Part shown: positions 10,279-22,197 of the stretch, one piece after another
How positions within the stretch are numbered: the first letter of the stretch is position 1
Layout: each line of letters begins with the position of its first letter
Source: Pristionchus mayeri
Taxonomy: Eukaryota; Nematoda; Chromadorea; Rhabditida; Neodiplogasteridae
Assembly (NCBI GenBank): GCA_036245805.1
Contig: BTRK01000004.1
Span: 12,152,001 to 12,216,000, forward strand
Length of the DNA stretch: 64,000 bases
Reading direction: 5' to 3'
Made by a program: the position numbers and the translations under genes
The notes under the pieces: model-generated
The model's database searches: none
What the model was told of the DNA's origin: nothing
Seen by the model: only the letters and a program-made list of their open reading frames with translations

Positions 10279-12291
10279 ATGCAAATCAAAGATATATGTG
10301 TGATTGATTTTGTTAATTCAGTGCTTTCCCTCGCCACTAATCTGATGCTTCTTCGCATCATCTTCACTTCTCGTCGTCACGACATCGGCGCCTATCGATA
10401 CCTTCTCGCATCCTTCGCAGTTTCCGATCTCATCTACACGAGCATCCACTGGCTTGTCTACCCGGTACGCAATTGCTCCTCTTAGTTCCGGCTTTTAGGA
10501 TACATTGTCGCAGCTACTTCTACTTCAGCCTAATAAATATTATTAGAAATATTTCTTAATAACTTTAATTTAATCGAACTCATTAAGATCCCGGAGATGT
10601 ACGGCAACGTCTTCCTGCTAGGTGGAGACGGCCTCTTCGGAACTCGACTGGGTTCCTCGATCTACTGTGGTGTCTACTGCCAAGCTACTCCCATTCTCGT
10701 AGCCCATTTCCTGTATCGCGCTCTCAGTATCAGACGGTATGAAATATAATTCGATAAACGAATCTTCATCTCTTCTTTTGCAATATTATCTCACCTTTCG
10801 ACCTGTCTAGAGATCTAGTTAAATGAGAAAGAGATGAAGACACGTTTAACGAACACACATTCAAGTATGGAACCAATCCGGACTCCTGATAAGTGCTTCA
10901 CGTTTTCAGCCCAGCCGCCCTCTCTCGTCCCGCAATCTTCTTCTCCATATTGTTTACGATTACAGTCTTGATCAATGTAACAGGGTAAATTGGGAAAATC
11001 TGAGAACATATTCAGTATCATTTCAGATTCTCCGTAATGTTCCACCTCTTTCGGCCTGATTCGGAGTCTCTGGCCAAGGTTGACCTTCTTTTCACTGGAA
11101 ATTCATCCTCACCAGTTGTTCACCATGCAGAAACTGCGATAGAGTACATTCAGGCGCTGTATTGGGTGAGGTAATTAATACGTTTGAGAATCAGATGTTT
11201 CAAAGTCAGGAGATACATTTTCGCAACCGAGATGGCGCGCTTTGCTCGGAGCGACACTTGCTATGCTAATGATTATTATTGCCTACATTATAATCACTAT
11301 TTGCGCGATTCGCATCAATATGCACCTCAAGTAAGATGTCAAATGAGCAAATTGTTTTCTCTTTTAATTACTATGATATTAAAGATTTTAGAATGCATTT
11401 GAACAAATGCAATACTCTTCATAAATCGTCAGCAGCCCATCCCAGATATAATTCTAAAAGGATGAAATGAGAACAATCTTTGAGAGCGATGAGTGTAAAC
11501 AAGTTGGATATAGTAACAGGAAGTAATGAAAATCATGTATTGAGTAGTTCAACGGAAGTAACATGTTACCAGACAATTTTCCACATGCCTTAGGGTTTAA
11601 GTGCATAAGGCACAATGGTTCTATTCACAGCGTGCTATCCACAGTTATGCACGTAATATTTCCTCACAGAATGTACTTTCTGGTTTCCATTTGTTTATGG
11701 TTCTCGCGAGGGGTGAACACTACTTATTATTTTTAATAAAAAAGGAAAAAAGGCGCGAGAACCATGCCAACTCTACCGCTCTGTACTTTGCCAGGCGAGT
11801 GAAGAGTGATTCCTGACTAGAATTCAGAAACCCTCAGGCAGTGTACCCGCTCATCACCACCTACTCCCCGCTCAGCATCAGCATTTTCCTTCCCATTTTC
11901 GGTTGGAAAACATTTTTTGAGATTCCATTAAATTTCCATTAAATTACCATCGTTTGTTCAATATTTACGCTCTCTCCTCTCGATCTTCCTAGAACTTGCA
12001 CAAGGTGAGATGATTACTCGAATTTACATTCTCATCATGCAGGGATCAACTTCTACTGGGTGTCCATCTTCTCTCCTCCTTTGTGTATCGCATCCTTTCG
12101 TAGACGCGCTAGTTCTCATCTTCTGCATGACCCACTACAGGTTTGAAGTTAATGGCATACAGCGATCCTGTATATTTTGTAGGTCCATCTTTCTACGGAT
12201 CATCGGGCTCTCGAGATTCGTGCAACGAGGCAAAATTGCCACAACAACAAGAGATCGTCATAATAGCATTCTCCGTCAATCGTCCTCGTAG
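10279..12291 (+). CDS. 7TM chemoreceptor, Str-like
   Basis: Exons inferred from frame and splice phase: 10279-10464 (TM1-2, with NLMLLRIIFTSRRHDIGAYR), 10588-10736 (TM3 region, ending LYRALSIRR), 10910-10984 (TM4, PAIFFSILFTITVLINVT), 11027-11165 (extracellular loop), 11206-11330 (TM5, LAMLMIIIAYIIITICAIRI), 11838-11901 (TM6, YPLITTYSPLSISIFLPIF), 12043 to about 12138 (TM7, SHPFVDALVLIFCMTHYR) and a last exon ending at 12291. The pattern HPFVDxLxxxFxxxxYRRxxF is the Str-family TM7 signature, so it should be a G-protein-coupled odorant-type receptor. The third intracellular loop exon between 11331 and 11837 was not found, and the phase between the TM6 and TM7 exons does not close, so either a small exon is missed or the gene is decaying. 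The stop codon lies just upstream of a truncated LINE. Confidence 0.65.
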
Positions 12292-12329
12292 CTTTACGTC
12301 TTCGTAGCATTGATAATAAGCCCATTTAA

Positions 12330-14360
12330 TCCCATTCGTTACCCAAATGGCTATCTCAGATTGAAGATTCCCCTTCTTTCCCTCACAACAGCGATGCTAC
12401 ACACTCGCTTAGAGTTAGATTTGATAAAGCCCTTAAAAATTTCGAATTAAAGCGCGAACACAATGCAGTCAATTCAAAAAATGCTAACCTTTTCTTCCAG
12501 TTCTGTAAGTCCCGTTTTAAAGTAAATACATCTTCCCTTCCTGGAATTATTGACAGTAATGGTAGCGTCCTGTTAACTGATATGGAAAAGGCAAATTCAT
12601 TTTCTAAATTCTTTTCTAGGGTGCAAACTCCACCTAAGGATACACCACCTCCTAGTCTCACTCTCCCGAAATCTTCATTTTATCTCCCTTTCATTCCGAT
12701 TGGCGACATTCTTATTGCTATTAGTCAAATTGTCCCAAAAATTAATGGTTCTCCCGACAATATTCCCAATTTGGTATATTCCAAATGTAAGTTTTCAATT
12801 GCTACTCCCCTATGCATCATTTTTAATATCTCCCTATCCTCCGGTATTGCTCCCTCGCAATGGAAAATTGCTCATGTCAAACCCATTCCTAAAAAGGCCG
12901 GTAATGCAGATATCTCAAATCATCGCCCAATTTATCTTACAGTAACTGCTTCTAAAATTTTTGAAAAAATTCTTATTAATAAAATAACTACCTATCTAGA
13001 TAAGCATTCCTTACTGGATACTCGACAAGCAGGGTTCCGTAAACTTAGAAGCACTACATCTTCCCTTTGCGAAACTCTCTCGTTTTATGCCCATTCATTG
13101 AGTCAAAAGAAATCAGTAGATACTATATTTTTTGATTACCAAAAAGCATTCGATTCAATTGATCTAAAATTTCTATTACATAAGCTTTCCTCTCTAGGTA
13201 TTTCTAAACACGTTGTAAAATGGTTTGAATCATATCTCCTAGGAAGATCTCAACGTGTTTTTATCGGTGATTATCTTTCCTCTCCATCTCCCATTATTTC
13301 AGGGGTCCCTCAAGGATCTGCTATCGGTCCTCTATTGTTCATTATATACATTAACGACCTTGGTAGTTGTATTCCTCCTTCGGTTAAATACAATGTATTC
13401 GCTGACGACCTTAAAATATACGCCACTGTGACTGACCACAGTATCGATCTCCAAAATGCTATTACAAATATAGAGAAGTGGACTATTCAATGGAATATGA
13501 CTATCAGCGCTCCTAAGTGTACCGTACTCTATCTAGGTCGTCGTAAAACAAGGTCGAAATACATCCTCAATGGTAATATTATTTCCCCTAAAGATCAAGT
13601 TCGGGACCTTGGTATCTTCTTCACTAGAAACCTGCACTTTGGTCATCATATTGATCAAATTTCTAGAAAATCCAGATCCATGTGCAACCTTTTGCTTCGG
13701 TCATTTTCCTCATCCCCTCCCGACATTCTGATTAAGGCATACAAAATTTACAGTCGTCCGCTGCTTGAATCATCAACCATAATTTGGAATCCCACTGCTA
13801 TTGCGCTGGTTAATCAAGTTGAATCTGTACAACGTGAATTCACTAGACGAATTCTTGGTCGATTTAAATTACCTTACCTTCAATTAGACACAAGTATTTT
13901 CAATTAGACACACTAAAATACCGCCGCTCTTTGAACGATATTTACTTCCTGTACGATTCTTTGCACGAGTTCGTTCTCCTCGACACCTCTTCTGTCTATG
14001 CGATCGCTCCTCTCTCTCGTAGCCTACGTGCCTCTCACAGCATGCGCATCGCTTTACCGTACGTGCTTCCAGCTTCCCTGAGTTCTTTTGCCACTCGTTC
14101 ACTAACGCTCTGGAATTCTTTCCCCAACCAAATAGTTACCATGCCCCGTCTCCCTTTCCGCCGTCACATTAAAAACTCTCCCACTTGTGTCCCCCACTCT
14201 TCCAACGTACGATTGTAACACGGACTGCCACAAAATCCCCACCCACATGCTCGCCCGAGCCCAAAATACCACCTGATCTTCCATCTTCGTCGCCTTCAAG
14301 GCCTATCCTCCCCTATCCTGCTGGTGAATAAAGTATAAGTATAAGTATAAGTATAAGTAC
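12330..14360 (+). mobile_element. 5'-truncated CR1/jockey-like non-LTR retrotransposon
   Basis: The reading begins inside the linker between endonuclease and reverse transcriptase (…LFFQFCKSRFKVNT) and then gives a nearly complete RT: palm motifs DYQKAFDSI, GVPQGSAIGPLLFIIYIND and the catalytic box FADDLKIY. The RT frame runs from about 12420 to 13907. A ~20-bp local duplication around CAATTAGACACAAGTATTTT then inserts a stop, and the C-terminal domain resumes at 13905 (YRRSLNDIYFLYDS) and ends near 14218. The 3' end is a hexanucleotide tail, about five copies of TATAAG at 14331-14360, in place of poly-A, as in CR1-type elements. The endonuclease is missing, so this is a dead, 5'-truncated copy, inserted just downstream of the Str-like gene. 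Confidence 0.8.
14331..14360 (+). repeat. (TATAAG)n tail of the LINE
   Basis: About five copies of a 6-bp unit directly following an AATAAA-like motif mark the 3' end of the retrotransposon. Confidence 0.85.
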
Positions 14361-14786
14361 AAAATCTAGCCAATTGGAGGATAATTGTGCTATCTAAAAT
14401 CGTCAGAACAGGCATTTTTACTCGACATGTGGTTGCATCGTATGTCTAGAGCACTATCACTCATGCAGGGTGTAATGTTTTTACAATGGACTTTGTTTAT
14501 CCTTAATGTCGTGATTGTGAATGGTAGCATTTCGATCGTGAACTTCACAGCGTCGCGGGTTCGTGCATCCCGATGATTGGTTGATTCGATTCGCAAGATG
14601 TTTGACGAGATCTGCTGCCAGTAGAAATAAACCTCAAATAGCAATTTAGCTTGCGATGAAAAGCACGAGATGGGATTCGGTTTTCTTCATGCACCACCCA
14701 GTACCGTCGATCACCCGGTCGATAGAGTGCGTAAAATACAAGTAAAGACTTACTACGATATAACATTGTATGAATATTTATTGTAC

Positions 14787-17085
14787 CTTTGAAGTGTCTC
14801 TCTGTAGGGAATAGTAAAGATGATGGTGAGAAACGGACTGAGAGAAGTGATTATCGAACCCATCTACAAAATTTTTCCATATATTTTAATGTTCCTTTTT
14901 TATTTGTAAAATTGGTTGTACGAGGTAGTGTACGGAGAATGCACCGAATTTTGTTGAAAAATATAGTTCGACACAGCTCACTGTGGGCGTTAGATGTCGC
15001 AACTCATTCGACCCTGCGTTTCGTTTTAACACCCGGTAGGCCACAATGGTGATCGCGTAGATAGCAGGCAACATTGCTTGTATGAGAAGACCCTCAATGA
15101 ATGATGAAAACTTGGTCAAACAAGAATTTGCTTTATCTGTTCGGTATTGCATATCACATTTACAAAATTGAAAAAAAATATTGCGCTCACTTTGAGTATC
15201 TGTGCGTGCCTCTGCTTGCTGTGCTCGCTCATGTGCTCGACGGAGGCGAGGATGGCGTTGATGCGGAAGGAGCAGAGGAGAACGAGAAGACCAACGGGCA
15301 CGATGAGGGCCTGAATAATAACCAAGACTCGGCCTGTTTGATGAACAATGCTCAGTTTCTCATTCTTGGATTGGATCGTGGAAATGCACATGGGAGGCTA
15401 CTCAATATGGATTATTTCAGCATACGCCTCTCATATCAATTTCTTTCCGGAAAAAGCGAAATGTTGAAGATTTACCTGAATCCAGACCGTAGCAAGGAGT
15501 GTAGACCAATTCTGCGGCATCACTAAAAAAGGATTTTATCGAAATATTATTTTTGATTATTAATTTGTTTCTTACTAAGAAGCATCTGCTCCAGATGCAG
15601 CTGCTGGTCGAATTCCGCATCGCTCTCGTTCATCGCTCTCTCCAATTCGCTCCCTTCGAGCAGGGGTGTCAGAGCGAAATTTCCCTGAATATAATACTAT
15701 CTAGAGTTCTTAATTCGGGCCTTCGTCTCTTCATTTTACACATTCTCACGGCCGGTCGATCAACGAGAGAGTGCAAAGAATGAAGAGACCGTGGTATCAT
15801 TCCTCGAACTCTACTACTATCGTATTATTCAGCCATGCCTCGAGTATTCAGATATTCAATTAGTCGAAGGCTCGGATTTCGTAAAAGAATCCTACGCACG
15901 CGAACACTTTTGTTATGAGAAATGTGCAAATTTAGCACTTTTCTTTGCGGGAAAATTGTCGAATTCTCACATAAATGATGATGGTGGGAATGTGAATACA
16001 GAAGAGGACGAGCAGTAAAGTTCTCCTTGCAGGTTCGCCTCGAGTAAATGCAAGCACGTAATACCTTCAAAGATGACGCGAATTATAGTGTTCGTGAAAT
16101 TAACGGGAAATGCAAAAGTATGTAAATGCATCATTACTTGATGAAGCGGAATAGTTTATGTATGACAAATATTTCAATACACAAGTGTGTGCCTTGCTCC
16201 CAGTCAATTATGATTATCGATGTCATTCAATACGCGAGGTTAGCTCGTCCATCACTCCCAACTGTCCATTAGCGTGTCCCAGTTAAATTACAGCCCCATT
16301 TAAGAGCTATTCAGCCCCATTATGTTGTCTCTATTCCAACTATGTGCCCTCTTCTCCCTTCCTATTATGTAGATAAAGGTCTTCTCTCTATAGTAAGGTT
16401 ATATAGTGGTACGGCCATTGTACAATACTAAGCATCAAGGTTCGAATGCTCACCGGAGCTAGTTCGGATGAGAACTATGACGTCATGCCGCCTTTCATAG
16501 ATCAAAGGCGGCATGACGTCATAGTTCTCGTCCGACTTACAGCCTTCTCACCGATAGCAGGAGCAGAAAGCGATCATCACAGCGTGGTGAGAGGTGCCAG
16601 CCATCTGAATGGCGTCGACGACGAGACAGAGAGAGGGAGAGGACCACTGATGACAGACTCCGTCAACGCTGTCGATGTAGAAGGAGGAGGTGCTGAGCAC
16701 TCTGAAAACGAATGAAGATGCTGAAGTATACGATAGTAACAATAAAGGAGTATAGTAGGTATCGACATCAGTATGATGAGTATACTGACTTTTTGAAGAC
16801 AAGCATGGAAGAAACAGCAGTCGACACTTGTACGATTGCTAAATAGAGGAGAACCAGAGAGTAGCATCTACAAATGCATATTTAAAACATGTTTATCAGT
16901 AATTTTCAACAAGGCACATTGATACCACAGTAGGCGCATTCGGGGAAATTTGACTTGAAAAAATTACTACGATTTGATACTAACCTGAGATATGAGGGAG
17001 TTTTGACCGCAATAAGGTAGACGAGAAGTGCGTTGAGTGCGATACTCGCGCCGTAGCACGAATCGTGTATCAGTCGCAGGAGCAT
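14787..17085 (-). CDS. 7TM chemoreceptor, Srd-like, full TM1-TM7
   Basis: Nine exons on the minus strand with agreeing phases: 17085-16985 (TM1, IALNALLVYLIAVKTPSYLR), 16867-16790 (TM2, CYSLVLLYLAIVQVSTAVSS), 16701-16552 (loop and TM3, ending AFCSCYR), 16064-15971 (YYVLAFTRGEPARRTLLLVL, TM4), 15684-15576 (acidic extracellular loop), 15522-15476, 15397-15191 (TM5, VLVIIQALIVPVGLLVLLCS), 15110-14982 (TM6, LLIQAMLPAIYAITIVAYRV) and 14863-14787 (TM7, SLSPFLTIIFTIPYRETLQ). The TPSYLR motif after TM1, CYRYYVL after TM3 and the terminal IPYRE are Srd-family landmarks. The last, cytoplasmic exon could not be fixed and may reach 14394. Three introns contain repeats: the hairpin at 16461-16537, the TA-flanked MITE at 15704-15811 and a partial MITE near 14690-14760. 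The structure looks intact. Expected role: chemosensory receptor in sensory neurons. Confidence 0.75.
15704..15811. mobile_element. Introner-like MITE copy (Srd intron)
   Basis: A 108-bp inverted-repeat unit with tips GAGTTC and GAACTC and the inner CGTCTCTTCATT and AATGAAGAGAC arms around a GATCGACCGG-type loop. It is flanked by TA on both sides (15702-15703 and 15812-15813). It lies in the intron between the TM4 exon and the following loop exon of the Srd gene. Confidence 0.8.
16461..16537. repeat. Near-perfect hairpin, family 2 copy 1
   Basis: A ~77-bp palindrome: AGTTCGGATGAGAACTATGA followed by CGTCATGCCGCCTTT and its complement. It starts 15 bp inside an intron of the Srd gene. A second copy lies in a UGT intron at 57758-57846. 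Confidence 0.85.
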
Positions 17086-17109
17086 CACGGAAAGAGACTG
17101 GAATAACAC

Positions 17110-18500
17110 TATCTATCTCTCTGTCAGAGACTCGATGTAAAGCATGCAAACGCAAGGCAAGGGATACGATGGTACGTTTAAATAGAAGAATTGCATGAAT
17201 ATTATAGCTGTTGAAGTGAAGCGATAAATATACACGACTAGGAAAACTAAAAAAAATAGACACGGAAAATAATTCATTTGCTTTCAGGAATTTGAAATTT
17301 TCCATGCGCAATACAATGCTCGATTTATAGGCAAACGACATTCTATACAGTAAGATAATGAACGTTTTCTGGAAGAGGAAAAAGGCGAAATGAATACTAC
17401 TTCTCTCGGGAATCTGCCTCGTAAATAAAAAAGGAGGAAAAGAAGTAAAACGACGCTCTGAAATAGGAAAAAAAACAATCAGAAGAACTTCCAGAATGAA
17501 ATATGGTCTTATTTTAACAATCTGAATTCGTACTCTATATCTGTCAACGATATGGAATGGTGTGCAGGTATCACAAGGGGATTAAATAATGCATGTCTGG
17601 TGCTCCAATTACATGTACTTAGAGAGAGGTGCATACTCGTGGTAGGACTGTGATTACTATCGGTCGAGAGGACATGTGAATCGGAAAGAGCAGGCAACCT
17701 CATCATTATCCCTTGAATAACAGGCTACAAAATCAGTTGGGAGAGAATATAAATGTCAAGAAGAATTTCAAAATATGCAATAATGTGCGAGCGGTTAGAA
17801 CTTGATATAAGAATAATGCCGGCCTTGCGAGCTGAAGATGGAGGAGACGTGCGAAATAAAGCCCACATTGTTGGCCAGCTACGCACGTGTGGGTGAGCTG
17901 TTTTTCGCTTGCACAATATTGGAGACTGGGGGAGAGTGGAGGAGAAGGATGAGAAAAGATGGAACGAGAGATACGGAGAACGTGCGAGAGTAGAGAGCGG
18001 AGAAGACGAGGGGTGGGGAATTGGGTGGAATTAGGTTGAGAGGGGGAAGTAGCTGGGGCCGTTCCTTTACGAAAAAAACATGACGATACATGACATTGTC
18101 TCCCCTCTCGGAAGCTCTGCTAAAAATATGCAAGGACCAGTATCCTCTTCATCACTTCCTTTCAACTCACAGTGCCCGATGGCCCCAGAGCACGTCGAAT
18201 AGCACTGATTCTGGAAAACGCTCATTTGATTCGTCGAGCACAAATAGTTCCTCTCGAAAAGCATGCTTTTTTGCAGGTGCAGTTCCAGAATGATTAATAG
18301 TGTGAAGCATTTGGAGTAGCCAATTTCGGACAGTGTTGAACAACGGGAACAATAAATTTAGGGCAAACGCGGTGCCAACGCACTCATATTCATGCAAAAA
18401 GGTGCGGTATGCCATGAATAAGAAATCCAGAATATGATATCAATGGCGTACATGCGAAATCGCATTCATTACCTTTCCTACCTGAAAAATCATTGCTTAC
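17110..18500. other. No complete gene; possible receptor remnants
   Basis: Region upstream of the Srd gene. One minus-strand stretch at about 18300-18400 (VGTAFALNLLFPLFNTVRNW) resembles a receptor TM1, but no partner exons could be joined. Otherwise nothing supported. Confidence 0.4.
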
Positions 18501-18583
18501 TAATATCAGACGAGCTCCTTTCCACCATCACTCAATGCCGAATCTCTCCACCCATCCCCTCTGGCACACTGCGATGCTTGCGT

Positions 18584-19772
18584 ATGCACGCTATTGAAGT
18601 CGTCACCCACTCCATTTCTGCGCTCGCACTCTACCTGATGATCAAGAAAACGCCGCCAGGAGCAAGCGCTTTTGCTCGATAGTTGATTGTGCTATAGGCA
18701 AGTATTTTTTGCAAAAATATTTGGTTGTTGATCGATAGTTGATCTTTAGTACGATCACTCTTGTCGATCTAAATTTCGGCTTTCTCGCTTCTCCAATCGG
18801 CTTGTATCCATAGTTGCCCACGCCGCTGCTGAATGCACGGGGAGGGAATAGAAAAGCATGACCCGGGGTTCATGGGTCCACGGGGGTGGAATAACTGTAT
18901 TCCGTCCCCGTGCACCCATGAACCCCGGGTCATGGTCCAAAATCGATTGGTAGGTCAAGACAAGATACCGTACCCAATCGATAGTACAATACCCCCAGAT
19001 ACCGTATACAACTACCGTAGCCCCCGATTATCGCAAACTAACTTTATTTTAAAAAGTCCTGGTACCGTGTCCAACCGATTATACAGTACCAAACTAACTA
19101 CCGTAACCCGGTTCCTTGGGTCAGATCCAGTTCCTTGGATCAAACATTTTTCTAAAAATGTCATACATTTTTCTAAAAATCCTATACCTTCCATAAACTG
19201 AGTCTAAAGTAATTAGAGATACGGAAGTATACTTTAAAATAATTGTATGCTCAATTTTGGATTTTTGGAAAAATGTTTGTCCCGAGGAACTGGATCTGAC
19301 CCAAGGAACTGGGTTACGGTAGTTACTTGGGTACTGTATAATCGATTAGTCACGGTACCAGGACTTTCTAAAAATAAAGTTAGTTTACGATAATCGGGGG
19401 TTACGGTAGTGGTATACGGTATCTCGTGGTACTGTAGTATCGATTGGGTACGGTACCTAGTCTTGACCTACCATTGACCTACCAATCGATTTTGGACCAT
19501 GGACAAGTCGCCGGCAGTGCTGGGCAACTATGCTTGTATCCGATTCCGGGATGCCTCTGCAATGGAATCCTGTGTACCATGATTGGCTTCAACGGCCATT
19601 TCGGAATCGTGAGAGACAATCACCATTTATTTACATTATAATGTAATACGGTCGATTCGCAGTCACTAATGGGCTTCACGGTTCCTTATGTTGCCGTATC
19701 TATCATTTATTGCTTTCACTACAAATTCATTACCATTCTAGAGATGGCTAAACATCATACCGTTACGGTAAG
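18584..19772 (+). pseudogene. 7TM chemoreceptor, Srh-like, disrupted by an exonic insertion
   Basis: Exon 1 (from the in-frame ATG at about 18585) encodes TM1, VVTHSISALALYLMIKKTPP, and ends before gttgat. Exon 2 begins at 18750 and reads TITLVDLNFGFLASPIGLYP. Here a 724-bp foldback splits the exon, and the same reading frame continues at 19541 with IPGCLCNGILCTMIGFNGHF to 19608. Exon 3 follows the acceptor before 19662 (LMGFTVPYVAVSIIYCFHYK) and stops at a gtaagt donor near 19772. The G-LYPIPG-CNG arrangement between TM2 and TM3 is an Srh-type hallmark. No TM4-7 exons were found before the DB-domain gene, so the gene is also 3'-incomplete. Removing the insertion and one copy of its 8-bp target restores an uninterrupted exon in the annotation sense, which shows that the coding exon was hit. 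Confidence 0.65.
18809..19532. mobile_element. hAT-type foldback inserted in a receptor exon
   Basis: A 724-bp element with tips CATAGTTGCCCACGCCGCTG and its imperfect complement ending GGGCAACTATG. The 8-bp word CTTGTATC flanks it exactly (18801-18808 and 19533-19540), the hAT target duplication length. Inside are a tight palindrome (18858-18932) and a longer foldback (18933-19499) whose arms start GGTCCAAAATCGATTGGTAG, so the element is itself composite. No transposase frame. Confidence 0.8.
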
Positions 19773-20258
19773 TTTTTCATGAACATATGAGTGCATCATC
19801 TTTTTTTTGGATCCACTTCAAGCGATTTTACAGTCGTCGATAGACGATTACGCTAGGTGGTGTAGTGCGGTGAGGCCGACTACTGTTTAGACTACGTATC
19901 CCTGCTGTCCATCATCTAATGCAGTGCATCATCTAATGCAATGCATCTTCATCGTCAGTAATGCATCGTGTCACCTTCCGAATTGTCCTTCATAGCCATC
20001 CGTACTGCTATCCGTGCGGCTGCAGCGAACAAAACTGATAAACGAGTTATACACATACATAGCCTATTTGTCATGGAAAACGCTAATTGGCTCGTCCCAT
20101 GTTCGTCGTAATTAGTCCTAATTGTGAGGAACCAGGAGATAACTGACCACTTATCCATACTATAAAAGGAGAGCTCGTCCAAGGCTATACATCGGTTCTG
20201 TCCTTCCTTTTTCTTTTTTTTGAGACTCCAGCTACCCATGTGCTTTGCTTCTTCCATA

Positions 20259-20363
20259 GTTTGATAAACGGGCATTCGTCGTTTCCTTTCCAATACACTC
20301 TCACAGCTCGACCGATCTAGATAATACATGAAATGAAGAGACGAAAGCCCATTCATCGAACTT
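20259..20363. mobile_element. Introner-like MITE copy
   Basis: A 105-bp copy of the TA-flanked inverted-repeat family, with diverged tips (GTTTGATAAACGGGC and TTCATCGAACTTTA). TA lies at 20257-20258 and 20364-20365. It lies between the disrupted Srh gene and the DB-domain gene; it could be in a lost intron of the former. Confidence 0.65.
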
Positions 20364-20609
20364 TATTCCCTAGCGTATCCCTTCTAGTTCTTCATGCTCT
20401 CATCGGTCTAATCGGCTCGAAAAAAAACGAAGAATAAAAACTAATTTCTAGTCATTACTATTTTTTACGTTTCCTAGAAGCAGCTGGGAAGCGTAGTACT
20501 AGCAAAAGGCGGCTTTCCCAAACGGCACCACCTAGCCTCCTGACGATTGTAAATTTGCACGGCTGCACATTAAACCGGTCTACGGTAATATATTTATAGT
20601 CAGTTCTCG

Positions 20610-22197
20610 ATGAACCGTCTCGTACTTCTTCTTGCGCTCGTCGGCGTCGCTGCTGTCTTTGGCTGCAGCCCGAAGCCTTCCGGAGGCTGCGGGTGCGGAG
20701 GTAAAAAAGCCATCAATTTTGTAAGTAACACAATGATGTTTCAGGTGGCGGAGGAGGAGGAGGAGGTGGAGGATGCGGCTGCAAGGTCAAGGTGAGTGCA
20801 GCAGTTGCAGCAGAAATGTCAATGCTTTGTCATTCACAGCATCCGAACTTAGCAATCGCTGTGATCATTGCCAAATCCTTCTCAGGCTCGTGGTGTGCTC
20901 AAACTGGATGGAGACTCGCCCGTAGATGAGGACTTCGGACAGATCTGGGGACTCGGCCTGTGGGGATCGCCCAAACCACCCAGCAACGTCACCCTCCAGC
21001 AGGTAGTTCGACCAGTACACGAGTGAAATCACGAGCATCATCCCGGAACTACCTTAGCTATTAGTTCGTCGTCTTAAGCGAATTCCTGATTGGATATCAT
21101 ACCCAAAATGTGGAATGATTTGGTAAAATATAGAAATATACCTAGATATTTGCTCGATCTATGTGTTCCGGTGGTTCAGAGGAAGTTGCTAGCATTTCCG
21201 ACATCTCTATACACAATGCGGTGATAGGGAAAGAAAGAGGAAGTGGGAGCAAGAGAGGATATGTATTATCGGGAAAACACCATTCCAGGCGCACGACCCC
21301 AACTTCCACTTCAAGACGTGTTGCGCTGGTCGTGGCCTCTCTGCTGCCTGTGCTGTACGTTACAGTAATCATACTGTATTCCTGCTGTAATCAATAGAGT
21401 TCGAGAATCGATGTCACCGTGTCTTCATTCGATACAATCACTCACCGATGGACCGGTCTAGAGAGTGTGAAATTGATGCCGTGGAAAAATTCAATGAGAA
21501 GAGGAAATATTTGAATTCCCGCAATTTCGTATCTCGGCTCTCAGTAGAGCTATCACCTTAATACTTTTCGCACAGTAGGATGTCGTATGGAACTAAATCC
21601 ATCTTTCACTCTCCTCTTACAGGCCCGCTGCAACTACGCTGCCTACAACCAGGCCCTGCTGCAGAAGATGCTCATCGGTGCTGATGAGTGCCCCCTCGAT
21701 TCCCTCCCTGAGATGCACTTCTGCGCCGCTCAGGGCAGAGACCACTCCACCTGCTGCAAGTCCAGAGTCAGTCGCCTACTCATTTTGTGTGAATCCTGCT
21801 CCGCACCTCTTTCTAACCCGGCACGAATAGTGCGCGCGGCGAGAGCGAAAAACGCATTTCCATGATTGAGATGAATCTCTTATTCAGGGCGTCGACGCCA
21901 CCACATCCGGGGACAAGTGCCTCGTGTTCTGTGACCAGGTGCCCGACAAGTTCACTCCCATCGACTACACGTATGCAGCTTGCTTCGGAGTGTTCGACGA
22001 CATGAAGCAGTGAGTGTTTAACTAAACGCAAATATTCATCCTCCATTGTTATTACATTTTGGTACATTTTCATCCCAGAATTCGGTGAGATAGGAGCTAT
22101 TCATTTATTTTCATAATAATTATCGACAAACATCATTTTCAGGTGCTTCGAAGGAACGATCGCTTCCAAGGCCAAGTCGTTCTTCCGGCATCATTGA
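20610..22197 (+). CDS. Secreted DB-domain protein with Gly/Cys-rich N-terminus
   Basis: Six exons: 20610-20700, 20745-20791, 20886-21002, 21623-21766, 21888-22009 and 22143-22197, giving about 191 residues. Residues 1-17 form a signal peptide (MNRLVLLLALVGVAAVFG). Residues 18-46 are a Cys/Gly tract, with a run of Gly in exon 2. A low-complexity linker of about 39 residues follows. The C-terminal ~105 residues match the nematode DB module: cysteines spaced around CNYAAYNQALLQKML, the segment FCAAQGRDHSTCC, GDKCLVFCDQ and a final MKQCFEGTIASKA. Proteins of this type are secreted and often found in cuticle or extracellular matrix; the molecular function is unknown. Intron 3 (21003-21622) carries a copy of the introner-like MITE from 21397. 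All phases close and the stop is at 22195-22197. Confidence 0.85.
21397..21500. mobile_element. Introner-like MITE copy (DB gene intron 3)
   Basis: The left end TAGAGTTCGAGAATCGATG and the core GACCGGTCTAGAGAGTGTGA identify a diverged copy of the TA-flanked family. The right tip is eroded. Confidence 0.6.
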
